Shown here in pieces: positions 1 through 8,400 of a DNA stretch of 64,000 nt (positions are counted from its first letter, which is position 1; every line of letters starts with the position of its first letter). The notes below the pieces were generated by a model. The model did not search any database, was not told where the DNA came from, and was given only the letters and a program-made list of their open reading frames with translations. This DNA is from a virus: IMG/VR virus record IMGVR_UViG_3300037827_000187, positions 1-64,000 of that record. One strand, written 5' to 3'. The position numbers were made by a program, and so were the translations under genes.

Positions 1-1626
1 GTTATCGGACACAACATTCTTCAGTTTGATTTGCCCAAGTTGCAAGCAGCGGGTTTCAAAGTCAGCGAAGACTGCCTTATTTATGATACGATGCTCTTGC
101 AGCATCTGGTGTTTCCAGACTTCCCGCATGACCTTGAGTTCGTTGGATCACAGTTCGTCTCCAAGCCAGCCTGGAAGCACGACAAGTCCGGTGGATGGGA
201 ACCCTACTGTTGCCGAGACGTAGACGTAACCCTCCAGTGTTATCATCATCTCCTTCCGATGGTCAAGAAGGAGTCCCTCCTCGGTCTTTATCTCAATGTC
301 CAAGTCCCCTTGGCGCGCATCTGCCTCTTGATGCAGCAGACAGGATTCAAAGTTGACGGAAACCAAATCCAATATGTTCGGGATAAACTCCTCAAGCAAT
401 CAGCCGAACTCGAGCTTGTACTCCCCGAGTTCCTTCGCAGTTGCGTTCTCCCAAGTCGAACACGAGTGCTTGCGCCTCCGGGAAGCGTTGGAAAATCTGG
501 AAAACCGGTTAAATATATTATGGTCGCTTCGACCAAACCGTCCGTTCCATGGCGTAGTCCATCAGTCAAGCAGCAGTTCCTCTACGGAAACGGTCCCGGA
601 TGCCTCGGGATGGAGCCTGTCAGAGACCTCAAATCCGGAAACATAACCACCGGGAAGATGGCCATAGCGAAGATTTATGGGAAGACCAGGAATGAAGCGG
701 TGTTGGCACTTGGAAGACTTAATAAGATTGATGAGACTCTTAGCACATTTGCCAAAGCAGATATGGTTAAGATCAGCCGTATGTACCCACATTTTAATGT
801 TCACGGTACCGCAAGTGGGCGCCTATCAAGCAGCGATCCTAACCTTCAAAATATTCCTGAAAGCGCCCGATGCATTTATGTCCCGTCTCACCCAGGATGG
901 AAGATTGTTGACGTGGACTATTCAAATATCGAAAACCGGCTCACTGCGATTCTGGCTGGGGATACCGAACGGCTCCGGAAGTACCAAGATCCCCAGTATT
1001 CCGACTATAAAACACTCGTTACACGGGCCTATGGAATTCCTTATGAAGCCGTAGAGAAAGATAACAGCCGCGAAGCTCCCTATGGGAAGTGTAAGGCCAT
1101 CGTCCTGGGAATCAATTATGGGCTAGGTGCCCAGAAGATCTCCAAGATGTATGATATGGAACTGGCGGAAGTTAACCGGCTAATGCAAACATGGAAGAAC
1201 GAGATCAAACTCACAACACTGTGGCAACAAAGGACAGCAGCGGAAGCCGCGAAGTTCGGTGTCCTGAAGACACCCTTTGGCCGAAAGAGATGGTTCTGGA
1301 CTTCATCCGCTTACACGGAATCGCTGAGTTTCTTGCCACAGAGCACAGCCGCCGACATCATCTTCAGGGCCATGATAGGCCTAATGTACGAGAGGATTGG
1401 CTGGCCAGAGGAGAAGGTTGCCCGTGTTGTCAGGATCTATAAACCCATCCCGCTGCGTGCTCAGTTACTGCTTCAGGTCCATGATAGTCTTGTGTTCGAA
1501 TGCCCTCCTGATATTGTCGACGATCTTGTTGCTACTGTTAAGCTTGTTATGGAGCAACCGTGGCCGGAACTTGGTGGGATGGTGATACCAATAAGTGTGA
1601 AGGTTGGGGATGCGTGGGGAGACTAG
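1..1626 (+). CDS. DNA polymerase, family A, with 3'-5' exonuclease domain (5' end missing)
   Basis: Template-directed DNA synthesis at the phage replication fork, with proofreading. The reading frame is open from base 1, so the N-terminus and Exo I motif lie outside the window. Visible residues: Exo II HNILQFD at the very start, Exo III Y69-CCR-D73; polymerase motif A DYSNIENR with Asp306; motif B K365-x7-Y373-G; motif C HD at 494-495 (QVHDSLVFE). The polymerase palm and fingers are therefore complete. Tyr at the motif B position normally taken by Phe or Tyr is the type associated with weak dideoxy discrimination (family knowledge). It is followed directly by a dispersed repeat and a putative phage promoter. 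The first ATG-like codon inside the window is not the true start. Confidence 0.96.
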   Translation, partial: VIGHNILQFDLPKLQAAGFKVSEDCLIYDTMLLQHLVFPDFPHDLEFVGSQFVSKPAWKHDKSGGWEPYCCRDVDVTLQCYHHLLPMVKKESLLGLYLNVQVPLARICLLMQQTGFKVDGNQIQYVRDKLLKQSAELELVLPEFLRSCVLPSRTRVLAPPGSVGKSGKPVKYIMVASTKPSVPWRSPSVKQQFLYGNGPGCLGMEPVRDLKSGNITTGKMAIAKIYGKTRNEAVLALGRLNKIDETLSTFAKADMVKISRMYPHFNVHGTASGRLSSSDPNLQNIPESARCIYVPSHPGWKIVDVDYSNIENRLTAILAGDTERLRKYQDPQYSDYKTLVTRAYGIPYEAVEKDNSREAPYGKCKAIVLGINYGLGAQKISKMYDMELAEVNRLMQTWKNEIKLTTLWQQRTAAEAAKFGVLKTPFGRKRWFWTSSAYTESLSFLPQSTAADIIFRAMIGLMYERIGWPEEKVARVVRIYKPIPLRAQLLLQVHDSLVFECPPDIVDDLVATVKLVMEQPWPELGGMVIPISVKVGDAWGD

Positions 1627-1628
1627 CT

Positions 1629-1648
1629 CCTCGCTAAAAACGGGGTTA
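1629..1648 (+). repeat. Dispersed CCTCGC-AAAA-CGGGG element, copy 1
   Basis: CCTCGC-TAAAAA-CGGGGTTA begins 2 bases after the polymerase stop codon, in the direction of transcription. CCTCG can pair with CGGGG (one G-U pair) as an RNA hairpin. Its GTTA end overlaps the -35-like box of the promoter motif that follows. Confidence 0.85.
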
Positions 1649-1675
1649 CTATTCCAGAGTCTAGGGGGTCTAAAT
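1645..1675 (+). promoter_or_regulatory. Putative phage promoter, GTTAC-N16-GGGTCTAAAT (copy A)
   Basis: GTTAC, exactly 16 bases, then GGGTCTAAAT. The ATG of the next gene follows 4 bases later, so a transcript started about 7 bases after the -10-like TCTAAA would be leaderless. Four other sites in the window have the same two boxes and the same spacing. The TCTAA element resembles ECF-sigma -10 sequences. Confidence 0.7.
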
Positions 1676-1679
1676 AAGC

Positions 1680-1994
1680 ATGATAGACATTAAATCAGGA
1701 GATGTGGCCTTCATCCAAACATCTCAAGAGCCGGTATTTGTTCTAAACATCGGACCGGGCACAAGTCTTCAGCAGTATCCCCAATTAACGGGGACGGTAG
1801 CTACGGTGCGTCGGCCATCTGAAGGGGAGCAAGGGATTAGACATTCGATTGAATACTTCGCCATCGAAGAACTTGAGAGCCTCGCTTCGCGACAGGTCCG
1901 TCAAATAAAAGAAATGGAAGAGATGCAGAATGCCTTCGAGAAACGGTCCGGTAAATCAACTAAGCCTGCGGGCGACATACCCCTGCCCAATTGA
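1680..1994 (+). CDS. Hypothetical protein, first gene of the replication operon
   Basis: 104 aa, not recognised. It begins with MIDIKSGDVAFIQTS, a beta-rich segment followed by a charged helix (residues about 60-95, RQIKEMEEMQ) that may be a coiled coil. The start is the ATG 4 bases after the promoter motif. There is no Shine-Dalgarno sequence, which fits a leaderless message. The next gene overlaps its 3' end by 65 bases. Confidence 0.75.
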   Translation: MIDIKSGDVAFIQTSQEPVFVLNIGPGTSLQQYPQLTGTVATVRRPSEGEQGIRHSIEYFAIEELESLASRQVRQIKEMEEMQNAFEKRSGKSTKPAGDIPLPN

Positions 1995-2115
1995 TCTTGA
2001 GGGGCTCAATCCTCGGGACCGGAAGTTGATAGATAAGTGGGGCTTCCGGAAGTGGCTCAATTATGTAGCCGATCAACAGGAGCGACGTGGGAGCAAACTT
2101 CGAAGAGGTGCTTAG
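1930..2115 (+). CDS. Small basic hypothetical protein
   Basis: 61 aa from ATG 1930, overlapping the upstream gene by 65 bases and the downstream ATPase by 29. The C-terminal 40 residues (DLEGLNPRDRKLIDKWGFR onward) look like a real basic helical protein. The first 20 residues are less convincing, so translation may begin nearer 1990. Function unknown. Confidence 0.5.
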   Translation: MPSRNGPVNQLSLRATYPCPIDLEGLNPRDRKLIDKWGFRKWLNYVADQQERRGSKLRRGA

Positions 2116-3253
2116 ATGCTTGCCAAAGGACAGTTGGTTTTCGACATGGATGCAGTCTTGGCCTCTGGCCGAACCGCCAAAAAGTTATATCTTGTTCTCG
2201 GGGATGAGCATGCTGGGTGCAGCGCTGGGCCGTTCGACTTGGTTCTCGCTAGACGTACATACAGTGTATCCCCTTATGAACCTCCTACTGATTGGACCGT
2301 CGGGGATTGGGAAATCTACCGCGCTGAGAGATATGGCAGTGAATTGGCTGATCCAGCCCCTACCAGACAACGCGATGAAACCAAACGTCCTATCAGGGAA
2401 GATGACAAAGGAAGCACTCCATCAAGATTTGATGGTCCAACCAAAGTCGATCATAATGGCGAGCGAGCTGGCCAATCTGTTCAGCAAGGAGAAATACCAG
2501 GAAGGAATGTTACCATACGTTACGGATCTCCTGGACTTAGCGCCGACTCGTATTCGGACGAAAGGGGACAACAGCCAAGTTATACAAAGGCCCGAATGCT
2601 GCATCGTTGGTGGTTCAACGAAGGCGTGGCTGCAAGATATGTTACCGAATACGGCGGGAGAGGGTGGGTTCTTGCCCCGATTCCTGATCGTGAAGGAGGA
2701 TTACAAAGCCCAGAGAGTAGCGAATCCTCGGAAGCACATGTCGGAAAAACAGCGCTCGGCATTAGATCAGCATCGGACAGTGATGCAGTACGAGTTCCAC
2801 CGATTGATGAGAATGTCCGAAGGACCCGTTGATTTCGAAGACTATGATGCCTCAGACACTTATGAATACTGGTATCAAACTTATCAGCCAGACACTGGGG
2901 CTTTGGCTCCGTTTGCTGCTCGCGCTGGTGCTCATATCCTTCGGATGGCGTTATTGTTGGCCGTTAGCTGTGGGAGGGATAGTATACGGGTTGATGACGT
3001 ACTTTGCGCTATACAGCTATATATGTATACTGCAACCAAGCTCCAAGAAGTCATCGTGCCAATGTCCCCCCAAGGAAAACTCTTGATGAAGGTTCTGGAC
3101 ATAATCGGTGAGCAAGGGATGAGTGATGTTCAAATAAGAAGGGCAATGAGGAATCATTGTGGGGCGGATGATACTGATAGGATCATAAACAACTTGTTGA
3201 AGTCCAAGGAGATCAGGATCGCTGATGGAATCTTTCACCGAACGAGTGTCTAA
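2087..3253 (+). CDS. DUF3987-like P-loop ATPase, possible helicase/primase-helicase component
   Basis: 388 aa. Walker A GPSGIGKST lies at residues 70-78. A strand ending in an acidic residue (SIIMASELANLF, Glu127) is a plausible Walker B. The stretch to about residue 205 (YVTDLLDLAPTRIR, CCIVGGSTKAWL, GFLPRFLIV) follows the order seen in DUF3987 proteins of phages and prophages. The C-terminal 70 residues look like a winged helix (MSDVQIRRAMRNH). It starts with GTG at 2087 inside the previous gene. Lying next to the polymerase, it is likely a replication ATPase; the exact helicase activity is inferred. Confidence 0.75.
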   Translation: MGANFEEVLRCLPKDSWFSTWMQSWPLAEPPKSYILFSGMSMLGAALGRSTWFSLDVHTVYPLMNLLLIGPSGIGKSTALRDMAVNWLIQPLPDNAMKPNVLSGKMTKEALHQDLMVQPKSIIMASELANLFSKEKYQEGMLPYVTDLLDLAPTRIRTKGDNSQVIQRPECCIVGGSTKAWLQDMLPNTAGEGGFLPRFLIVKEDYKAQRVANPRKHMSEKQRSALDQHRTVMQYEFHRLMRMSEGPVDFEDYDASDTYEYWYQTYQPDTGALAPFAARAGAHILRMALLLAVSCGRDSIRVDDVLCAIQLYMYTATKLQEVIVPMSPQGKLLMKVLDIIGEQGMSDVQIRRAMRNHCGADDTDRIINNLLKSKEIRIADGIFHRTSV

Positions 3254-3488
3254 GGGTAATGTGGATAAGTTGGCCATCATCCTTACTAATCAGGATGACG
3301 ACGTAGTCAAAATCCACGTAATGGTCAAGTTGATTGGTGAACGCTTTGCCTACGAGGCGGTATTCAAGAGTTCCCTGGATATCATGGATCCTGATTCATC
3401 CACACTTGATCACTTCTTCCGCGAGGCGAAGAAACGTATGCGCGAGGTACTAGAGGGCAAGAAAGAATTAAACGCAATTATAACCTAG
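3225..3488 (+). CDS. Hypothetical protein
   Basis: 87 aa, translationally coupled to the ATPase gene (29-base overlap). An alternating hydrophobic N-terminal half (KLAIILTNQDDDVVKIHVMV) is followed by a charged helix (HFFREAKKRMREVLEGKK). No family recognised. Position suggests a small replication accessory protein. Confidence 0.65.
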   Translation: MESFTERVSKGNVDKLAIILTNQDDDVVKIHVMVKLIGERFAYEAVFKSSLDIMDPDSSTLDHFFREAKKRMREVLEGKKELNAIIT

Positions 3489-3494
3489 GAGCCT

Positions 3495-4268
3495 ATGCCA
3501 AATAAAATAAAGCGATACGTGGTTGGAGCTGATCTTCATTTTCCCAAGATCTCCAAGCCAACTGTAGAAGCATTCTTTGATGTGATTAAAGATATTAAAC
3601 CGGATGGGGTGATCCTGCAAGGGGATCAGTTCGACAATGAAGAGATCAGTCATCACAATGCAAACAAGCCCCTCTACAAGGAACGCCGTTCGTTCCTAAA
3701 GAATCAGGAGGCCTTTGATGATGAGTTCCTTACACCTCTTGAGAACATGACTTCAGATTTTTGTGAACTCATATGGATTATTGGAAATCACGATGACTGG
3801 GAGTTTCAATTTGTTGAATCGCATCCAGAGCTTGAGGGAGTGGTGGATCGAGTGGCGGCGCTGCACTTGGTGGATCGAGGGTGGGAGATTGTCCCCTTGG
3901 GACACGCCAAGAAGATTGGAGAATTGAATGTCATTCATGGGGAGATCCTCACTGGAATTGGAAACCAAGCAGGAATGTATCCGGGACGAAAGGCTGTTGA
4001 GATTTATGGAAGCAATGTTCTCGCAGCCCATACCCATGCCCCCCAGTCATTCTCCAAGATTAGTCCTGTGGAAGTCAAGAAGAAGTATATGGGATGGATT
4101 GCACCAATACTTGGCGCAACTAATCCAGGATATTTAAGGAACCGGCCCACGGCATGGCTTAATGGTTTTACGATTGTAGAGGTTAGAGAGAAGGGATTGT
4201 TCAACTTGTATCCGGTGATTGTTGTTGATGGGGAGTGTTCGTATGGGGGGAAAATCTACGGAGGGTAG
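3495..4268 (+). CDS. Calcineurin-like metallophosphoesterase
   Basis: 257 aa with the full metal-binding set: D13-x-H15 (GADLHFP), G43-D44-x-F-D-N, GNHD at 97-100, H148-G, and AHTH at 178-181. This predicts a di-metal phosphoesterase acting on nucleic acids, nucleotides or phosphoproteins. Phage members are often near replication genes, as here, but substrate cannot be read. ATG at 3495 has TAGGAG upstream. The next gene starts directly after the stop. Confidence 0.93.
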   Translation: MPNKIKRYVVGADLHFPKISKPTVEAFFDVIKDIKPDGVILQGDQFDNEEISHHNANKPLYKERRSFLKNQEAFDDEFLTPLENMTSDFCELIWIIGNHDDWEFQFVESHPELEGVVDRVAALHLVDRGWEIVPLGHAKKIGELNVIHGEILTGIGNQAGMYPGRKAVEIYGSNVLAAHTHAPQSFSKISPVEVKKKYMGWIAPILGATNPGYLRNRPTAWLNGFTIVEVREKGLFNLYPVIVVDGECSYGGKIYGG

Positions 4269-4688
4269 ATGAATATATATTTGGCTGCATCTTTCAAACT
4301 AAAGGATGAGCTTCGTGAATATGCTAAGGAACTTCGACGCCTTGGCCATGAAGTAACGTCTCGTTGGTTACGAGAGCGCGCGCATCCTAAAACTCAGATG
4401 AAACCAACTGATGACTACGGGGAGCATGCTTTGCGCGATCTAGAAGATATTGACCGTTCAGATCTGTTTGTGATATTCAATGTTGATCCCCGGAAAAATA
4501 TCAAGCGAGGTGGCAAACACTTTGAAGCAGGTTATGCATATGCAAGCCGAATCCCTATCATCGTTATTGGTCCCAACGAAAATATCTTCTATTGCCTACG
4601 AACCATCACCAAATACAAATCCTGGGAGGACTTTATTGGAGACCGATCCGAATGGAATTGGGAGGAACCAGCCCGGCGCGAAGCTTGA
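4269..4688 (+). CDS. Nucleoside 2-deoxyribosyltransferase-like protein
   Basis: 139 aa. The Rossmann-like start MNIYLAASFK, the acidic DIDRSDLFVIFN segment (61-71), the GGKHFEAGYAYA motif (81-92) with a conserved Glu86 and the IVIGPNENIF stretch (98-107) are the hallmarks of the nucleoside 2-deoxyribosyltransferase family. Members exchange or hydrolyse the N-glycosidic bond of (deoxy)nucleosides. Together with the following diphosphohydrolase-like gene it suggests remodelling of the host deoxynucleotide pool. ATG 4269 has GGAGGG upstream. The next gene overlaps by 53 bases. Confidence 0.88.
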   Translation: MNIYLAASFKLKDELREYAKELRRLGHEVTSRWLRERAHPKTQMKPTDDYGEHALRDLEDIDRSDLFVIFNVDPRKNIKRGGKHFEAGYAYASRIPIIVIGPNENIFYCLRTITKYKSWEDFIGDRSEWNWEEPARREA

Positions 4689-4968
4689 TGCGGGCAAAGT
4701 TCCGGTGCTTAGAGGAGCACTTCAATACTTTCCAAGAGCTATCAAAGAGCTGGCAAAGATTTCCGAGGTAGGCTCAAAAAAGTATTCTTGGAAGGGATGG
4801 GAGAAAGTGCCGGATGGAATAAATAGGTATGGTGACGCATTAGCTAGGCATCTCTTGGCAGAAGAAATTGAGGGACCGATTGACGCAGATACCCAATGTC
4901 TCCATGCTGCCCAGGTAGCATGGAATGCGATGGCAAGATTGGAATTGATCTTAAGAAACGCATCTTAA
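4636..4968 (+). CDS. dATP/dGTP diphosphohydrolase-like protein (DUF5664 type)
   Basis: 110 aa from TTG 4636, chosen because GGGAGGA sits at the right distance upstream; an earlier in-frame ATG lacks one. The body (GAKLDAGKVPVLRGALQYFP, then KYSWKGWEKVPDGINRYGDA and HAAQVAWNAMARLEL) matches the small helical protein annotated in phages as the N-terminal domain of dATP/dGTP diphosphohydrolase (DUF5664). It may hydrolyse specific dNTPs to balance the pool. It is the last gene before a terminator. Confidence 0.78.
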   Translation: METDPNGIGRNQPGAKLDAGKVPVLRGALQYFPRAIKELAKISEVGSKKYSWKGWEKVPDGINRYGDALARHLLAEEIEGPIDADTQCLHAAQVAWNAMARLELILRNAS

Positions 4969-4986
4969 TCTCTTGGCAGAAACAAA

Positions 4987-5012
4987 AAAGCCCCGGTTTT
5001 ATCCGGGGCTTT
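4987..5012. terminator. Bidirectional rho-independent terminator
   Basis: Perfect 10-bp stem AAAGCCCCGG / CCGGGGCTTT around a TTTTAT loop, with A-rich and T-rich flanks, so it works on both strands. It separates the converging plus-strand replication operon and the minus-strand virion arm. Confidence 0.95.
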
Positions 5013-5029
5013 CTTATTGCACGTTCCTG

Positions 5030-5404
5030 CTATTTTAGACGCTTGCGTTCACCTGTGTATTGATACTTGTTCTCTTTGCGCGCGAAGGGTCGAAAGGGAT
5101 TGAAGTCCAAAGGAACCAGATCATTCCATTGCATCCATCTGAACCATGCCGAGCCTACAGAATAGAATCTATAAGGGGCCGTAGTCTTAGTTGTCTTGAT
5201 AATCCACGCGATGTAGGCTTCAACATCACTTCGAAGAATGTCAGTGGGTTCTTTGTCTGGGCCAAAGAATTTGACCATTCGATCAAGGATGCGACTGTAA
5301 TTTAACCATGTCTGCCTATTACGAAGGCTTAACTCATATGGAGCTTGACACTTGATCAATGTAACAGGCGGCTCGATCACTACCTTGCCATCTTTAAGTT
5401 CCAT
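5030..5404 (-). CDS. Stand-alone SAM-like core-binding domain of a tyrosine recombinase
   Basis: 124 aa. Residues 30-115 (SLRNRQTWLNYSRILDRMV, DILRSDVEAYIAWI, YRFYSVGSAWFRWMQW, PLDFNPF) have the pattern of the N-terminal four-helix core-binding domain of phage integrases. No catalytic R-H-R-Y domain follows: the frame stops and a terminator lies just beyond. It is either a degenerate integrase or a DNA-binding protein built from that domain. A putative promoter (5464-5494) lies 60 bases upstream. Confidence 0.65.
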   Translation of the reverse strand: MELKDGKVVIEPPVTLIKCQAPYELSLRNRQTWLNYSRILDRMVKFFGPDKEPTDILRSDVEAYIAWIIKTTKTTAPYRFYSVGSAWFRWMQWNDLVPLDFNPFRPFARKENKYQYTGERKRLK

Positions 5405-5463
5405 AGGAAAAAGGGGCCGCCACTCCCGACCCCATGCGGAGACCTAGTAAAGTCTCGTCATAG

Positions 5464-5494
5464 ATTTAGACCCCGGCAGGACTGTAAAGGTAAC
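5464..5494 (-). promoter_or_regulatory. Putative phage promoter, GTTAC-N16-GGGTCTAAAT (copy B)
   Basis: On the minus strand GTTAC-N16-GGGTCTAAAT, same spacing as the other copies. It lies between the stop of the 1542-aa gene and the recombinase-like gene. Right after it comes a five-codon reading frame, ATG to TAG (MTRLY), so a leader peptide is possible. Confidence 0.65.
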
Positions 5495-5496
5495 AT

Positions 5497-8400
5497 CTAT
5501 TTGCCAAGTTCTTCGAGTTTGCGTTCGGCTTCTTCTTGCTGTTCGGGGAGGAGCTTGGGGAGGGTGTCCAATTTAAGAAGGGGAAAGAGCTGAGCTTTCT
5601 CCTCGGGCTTAGCATACTTGGATAGGATATCTAGTTGATTGGTCAGGGGGATGGATTTGAATTCCCGCTGGAACGGAGACAGATGATCCTCAGACTCGTC
5701 TATCAGCTTCATTGCGTCATCACCAGTTATACGGCCTGTGGCCAAGGCTCGGCCTAGACCCTCACCATCGAACTTCCCGTGGTCCATTTGATACCGAAGC
5801 TGATACATGGTTTGGCGGCGGGTGAACTCGGCAGTGGTTCGAGGGCCAATAGCCCACTGGCGCTTGGCGTAGTCGAAGGTTTCTTGCTCGGCCTTGGTCT
5901 GGCCTACCCACTTGGGAGCAGGGAAGAAGCCCGCTTCGCCCGCAGCAAAGTGCTCGGCTGTACTGCGCCAGTCACCAGCAGACTTGTCATACTGTTGTAA
6001 GCCACTTTGAAAAGGCAGAGGAATGTTGTGCAGGGTGAGATACTTGCCTAGCTCGGCAGCCTGCTGAACAGGGGTATCGCCCTTGTGCCGGATCTCCGTG
6101 CCATAGTAATCTTGGTTGGTCCACATCTCATATGTTTGTTGCATCAGAGGATGGATCTTATTGAGGAAGCTGTCTCCCTGACGTTCGCTTTGGTTCAAGG
6201 AACGGATGGCAGAGAAGGCTTCCTTGTGGTAACCTGGCAGGGAGATCTTGGCTCCCTCAGGACCTGGGTAGAAATAATCTTCCAGCTTCTGTGGAGCCGC
6301 ACCAGTCATGCCATAGTGCATGATAGCGCCCATGGTCCCGACAACCATCGGGAGGGCCATGACATAAGCGGCTTTGGCGGAGAGATCTGTGGGCTTGCCG
6401 CCCAGGGCCTGGGCTGCCTTACCTACGCCGAACTTGCCAACATCCAAGGTACCACCGAAGAGTTCGGACAAAGTTCCCCAGTTCCATCCGACGGATCGCA
6501 CCGTTAATTGGGCCAGGTCCCTGGCGGTCTTATTCCAGAACCGATTGTCATATCTAAGCAGACCAAAACGATTGTCTACAGAATCCCAGGTTCGCCCAAC
6601 CTCAGTGCGGATCTGATCGGGGCTGGCCCCCTTAGACAGGAGACTATCATACTGCTCCATGGCCATTTTGGTGAAGGCGCCCATCTTTAGATTGGGAACA
6701 TAGTTCTGCATCAACCACTTAGAGGAAAACTCCGCCAGGGCAGGTAACCCCGTTTTTAGCGAGGATACTACGTCTCCGTCCTTGAATGCCTTCTTGAAGG
6801 CAGCCGTCCGCTGACCTTCCTGGAGGAGGTTCTGAGAACCTATCCCACCACCCACATCCTCCATTAGATCAGCATACTTGCCCAGGAAGGGATAGGTGCC
6901 AGGGACGGTCCACTCTTCTCGCATCATGTTGCCGAGGCGGTAGGTGTCGATCGAGGAGGGGACGATGCTCAAGCCCTTCATCATGGAACCAAAGCCCTTC
7001 ATGGGCTTGCCATAGTTGAACATCTGCTGGAGGCCCAGGGCGACATCACTAGTGGCCGCACCAGCAACGGAGGTAAAGGTAAAGTGGAAACCACTGAAGC
7101 CAAGCTGGATCATGTTCTGGGTGTCGGCCAGGTTTCGGAGGGGATCATATATTGCGTTGCCCCTCAGCCCGGGTTTCATCCACCGATTAAAGATCTTGGC
7201 GATGTCTGGGTGAGCCCAGTAGTTGCCGTATTCCACCAAACCCCCCTGGCCGGGGACTCGTGGCTTGAATATAGAGTCATCAATCATCCGCCAGCCCTGG
7301 GGACGGGTTGCCCCGACCTTGGCCCACTGGACTAGACTCTTGTCTTTGAACTCCTCGAAGGCCTTGTGGGCGCTGATGTACTTGACGATCTGGTTCATCA
7401 CCAGCATCTGCATCTTGACAGGGTTGTTGGTAACGGGCTCTGCCCCGTGGCCGATGCTCTCATCAATCCAATCATTAACACGCGACCTGGTGAAGGCCTT
7501 GCCTCCTTCAAAGGGTTGCTTAGAAAGGATCATGCTTTGAGCCGTCAACTGACCATTCTTCCCTTTAAACAATCGTCCAAAGTAGTTCTCGATACCCGGG
7601 CCAAACTTATCAGGATTGATTTGCTGAAGGGTAGGCCAGAGGATGTTCTGGTAGATGTCCTGAAAGCTATCAGCCACGGCCTGATCCTGGGCATTGAGGA
7701 AAGTTGACCCAGGCTTGCGTTCGGCGGCGTTGTTAAACCTAATCAAGTCTTGGATCGAGTCACCCTCATGGCTCATCATAACTTCGTGGAACTTGGTGTA
7801 GAGCTGATCTATGGAGCGGGCGCGCTCACCGAACACACTACGCATGATGTTCCGGCCTTGTTGCCCCTCGGGAGTTATGGATCCCCCTAGGGTCTGAAGG
7901 ATATTGCCTACTATGTGGTTCGTCCCAGAGACCGCTCCTGCGGTCTTGTTCCACATGTTGAAGGCGCCCTTTTCTCGTTCGATCTTATTGCGGGCCATGG
8001 TCTCGGCGGTTCCCTTGGCCATTCCCTTCTTCATGTAGTTCTGGACTAGGTCATTGTAGAGGGTGGAATCTGCTAGGCCTTGTTCTGGTGTAGGCTGGGC
8101 AGCTTTTACATCCTCGCTCAAAACGGGGTTCGCTGCTCGGTCCTCGATCCTACGTCCAAGGTTCTGTCCAGGCGAGGCTAGACCTCGACGTTCCATGTCC
8201 TTGTCGATGGTTTCCATGGCCGCAGGATCGGTGACCCGCATGGCGCCCTCTAGCTTCTGTAAGGGAGGAAGGGGTTCTATCGGGGATCTCTCGGCGGGAG
8301 GAACGGGTTCTCCTGGTCCCTTGGTTGCTTCGGCGGCTTGAACGGGTTCCGGACTCTCGCGGGGCGTGGGCTTCTCGGCGGCTCCCCGAACTTCGGGCTG

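Noticed and set aside
26-223. Open frames overlapping the polymerase, and the many antisense frames across the virion arm
   Set aside because: Shadows of genes in other frames, with no independent start signal and no protein pattern.
5030-5404. Complete integrase and attachment site
   Set aside because: Only the core-binding domain is present. No R-H-R-Y catalytic residues or flanking att-like duplication can be seen.
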